Assembly: GCA_944470555.2 (NCBI GenBank)
Contig: OX104132.1
Coordinates: 3,791,755 to 3,855,754, forward strand
Reading direction: 5' to 3'
From: Heterobilharzia americana
Taxonomy: Eukaryota > Platyhelminthes > Trematoda > Strigeidida > Schistosomatidae
Length of the DNA stretch: 64,000 nt
In this document: positions 62,111 to 64,000 of the stretch, piece after piece
Layout: every line of letters begins with the position of its first letter
Numbering within the stretch: the stretch's first letter is position 1
Made by a program: the position numbers and the translations under genes
Notes under the pieces: generated by a model
Seen by the model: the letters and a program-made list of their open reading frames with translations, nothing else
Told to the model about the DNA's origin: nothing
Database searches by the model: none

Positions 62111-64000
62111 GAGTTCTTCTGCGCCTATTACTTTGCACAACAACAGCTCCGTCTAGTGGCGTAAATCTATATTTTTGCTTACGATAAACCGACTGCCGGA
62201 ACCGGTCGGACTTAGATTTGCACCTGGATTACTTGATTACGGAGACACTTGCGGATTTTTGTTATCTGTTATAATTATTTATTGTTAGGAGGCTTCAGTG
62301 AGGATATATTGAATGGTTTAATGACGAAACCTCTCATATCATCAGATGTAATATGACGACAGTTTCTGGATTCAGTTACAACCTTGGCTCCATCCATTCG
62401 AATAAACTTGTTTTAAGTAGCATAGGCCAAGATAGTTGTCACGTGGCACCGTGTAATACTGGTCCCAAATTTTACGCTCTGTCTATCTAGGAAGTTAAAT
62501 CTAGTTTTGCATGCTGTCTGCAAATAGCATAAATTTATTGAATATTAAAGTGCTCTCAGCACTTCTTGTGCTCTGGATTCGACATGCTGTGTGCACTTAC
62601 TGGTTATGCGTTCCGGTAACCGAGGTGTTGAGGCCTAATCAATACGCCTAGATTACTGCCCATACAGGGTGGCATTGCCTGTGTTACTACTCGCTTCTTT
62701 CACAGTGTCACTTTTCAAAAACAAAGTGCAGATCAGACAGTTTAGTCATTTTGCATGTTATTACGCTGTAATTGGGGTAAATCCGACGGACAGACGTCAT
62801 GTCTCCAACTGTCATCAGAAACGAGATCATGTTTTCGAAGTTTTGGCGCTTCTGCTTTGCTACCAAAACCTTGACGAATATCCCGGCTCAACATTTGCGT
62901 TGTCCCAAGGCAGAGGACCCAGCATGTCTTGCTGCGTTTTTCTCTCACCGTTCAAGTCCACCGGATTGTAAAGAAGTAAATGACTTGAAACTCCCTCTGA
63001 GCACCGTGTTTGACAGCAGTGATATTTATTTGAATGTTCCGCTCTTTTTGTAGATATTTTCCTTCGGCTGTGATATGTGTGAAATTGTTTTGCCGTTCAG
63101 CCGTTTTCGACTAAACATTCATTATTTGTCTCCTTTTTGGTCTAGGCCTATGACTGATACTCCGCTTTGTTATTTTGCGGTGCCGTGCCTTTGACAACAA
63201 GACGTTGGTTTCTGGTATTTTGCCTGGCTCAACCCAAGGTCACGCTGTAAAGCGACTTCTTGTCCTTCTACTGCCTACTCGAGACGCTTATAGTCTGACT
63301 TTATTCTTATAGATGGAGTTTGGGTCCCATTTTGTTTGGAACATCCTTGTTTTCTCTTAGGTCTTTAACAGCCGCATTTGGTCACACGATTTCGCTGTAT
63401 AATTCGCCTTCTGCGCCATAAAACTGCTTGGTAAGCATTATTGCAGGGCAACATTGTTGGGGTGCTTTTTTAATTTTCATGTAACTCGTTGTTATTTAAT
63501 AGTGCACAAATTCGTCACGTCATATTGCGTTTCGATATTGTTGAAATATGGCCCTGAACTGTGCGCCGCTCAAGGAAGGTTGAGGAACTACGCAGGAGTA
63601 CACGGTAACTTGTCCGAATTGCATTAACCTGGTTCTGTGGAATCGTTTCCCGCCTTCAGACTGAAATACTTGGATTTCGGTCTCAACACTGATGTCGATC
63701 TGTTTACCTTCGTTCTTTTCCATGGCACACAACAAGCCTTATCACCTCCTTTAATGTCTGATCGACCGACAATAAGATATACAAACTTAGACACCCCCAC
63801 AAGAGTGCTCCGTACAGATCGTCTACCTTTCGAGCAGCTCTGTTGCGTCTGAAGCCATTCTGTCCACGGGAAACATAAAATATCTATTGCAACTAAAAGC
63901 AGACTCAAAGCCTAGATCCTGGTGTTCAAAATCAGTGACCTTACAACAGTGATTAAAAGGTTCTGGGAGTTAAATCTTTTCTGTCACACTCATTAAACAT
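61267..64000. other. Right end: unassigned, possibly decayed retroelement DNA
   Basis: Short overlapping frames on both strands (for example 62669-62971 +, 63624-63908 -). None has a motif I can name. The piece near 61560-61720 vaguely resembles an RT palm (LFYSFLSAIH), which is weak. The region outside the foldback repeat has no recognised host exon. Confidence 0.4.

Overview
This window is repeat-rich, intron-rich eukaryotic DNA. It most resembles a schistosome or closely related trematode. The support is inference from content: RTE-clade and CR1-clade non-LTR retrotransposons, Penelope-like elements (PLEs) with GIY-YIG nuclease domains, tRNA-derived SINEs, relics of Sm-alpha-type hammerhead ribozymes, and a tiny symmetric coding micro-exon. 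I found no bacterial or viral genes and no CRISPR array.

Host genes. (1) An annexin gene lies on the + strand. Eight coding exons are in the window (416-28891), and the 5' exons lie beyond the left edge. The exons splice in a single frame to 313 residues covering repeats I (partial) to IV, followed by a polyadenylation signal near 29032. Its introns are packed with retroelement fragments. (2) A proteasome maturation factor gene (POMP/UMP1) lies on the - strand, with three coding exons (42184-42245, 40096-40424, 36562-36629) that give a complete 152-residue protein. The two genes converge on a 7.7 kb intergenic stretch filled with repeats. From about 42.3 kb to the right edge I recognise no host gene.

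Mobile elements. Family A is an RTE-like LINE with about ten copies. The best is a 3.23 kb copy at 57773-61004 with a 14-bp target-site duplication, and another lies just upstream of it, split by a 1.07 kb insertion. Family B is a second RTE-like LINE, mostly 3' fragments plus one 5' half. Family C is a pair of RT scraps. Families D and E are CR1-like. PLE fragments occur four times. A tRNA-derived SINE with a GACCCAGTGGCTC head occurs about ten times. A separate SINE locus at 21.8-22.1 kb has two opposed hammerhead relics.

Most interesting points. A 24-nt annexin micro-exon adds exactly the eight residues that break the canonical 38-residue calcium-site spacing in repeat II. Long inverted copies of family A bracket single annexin exons (exons 2 and 5 of those seen), an arrangement that could favour exon circularisation. 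A family A subfamily spread although it shares the same inactivating changes, including a disrupted FADD motif. Tetranucleotide arrays, up to 72 TGGC units, have grown from fixed sites inside the element's coding sequence.
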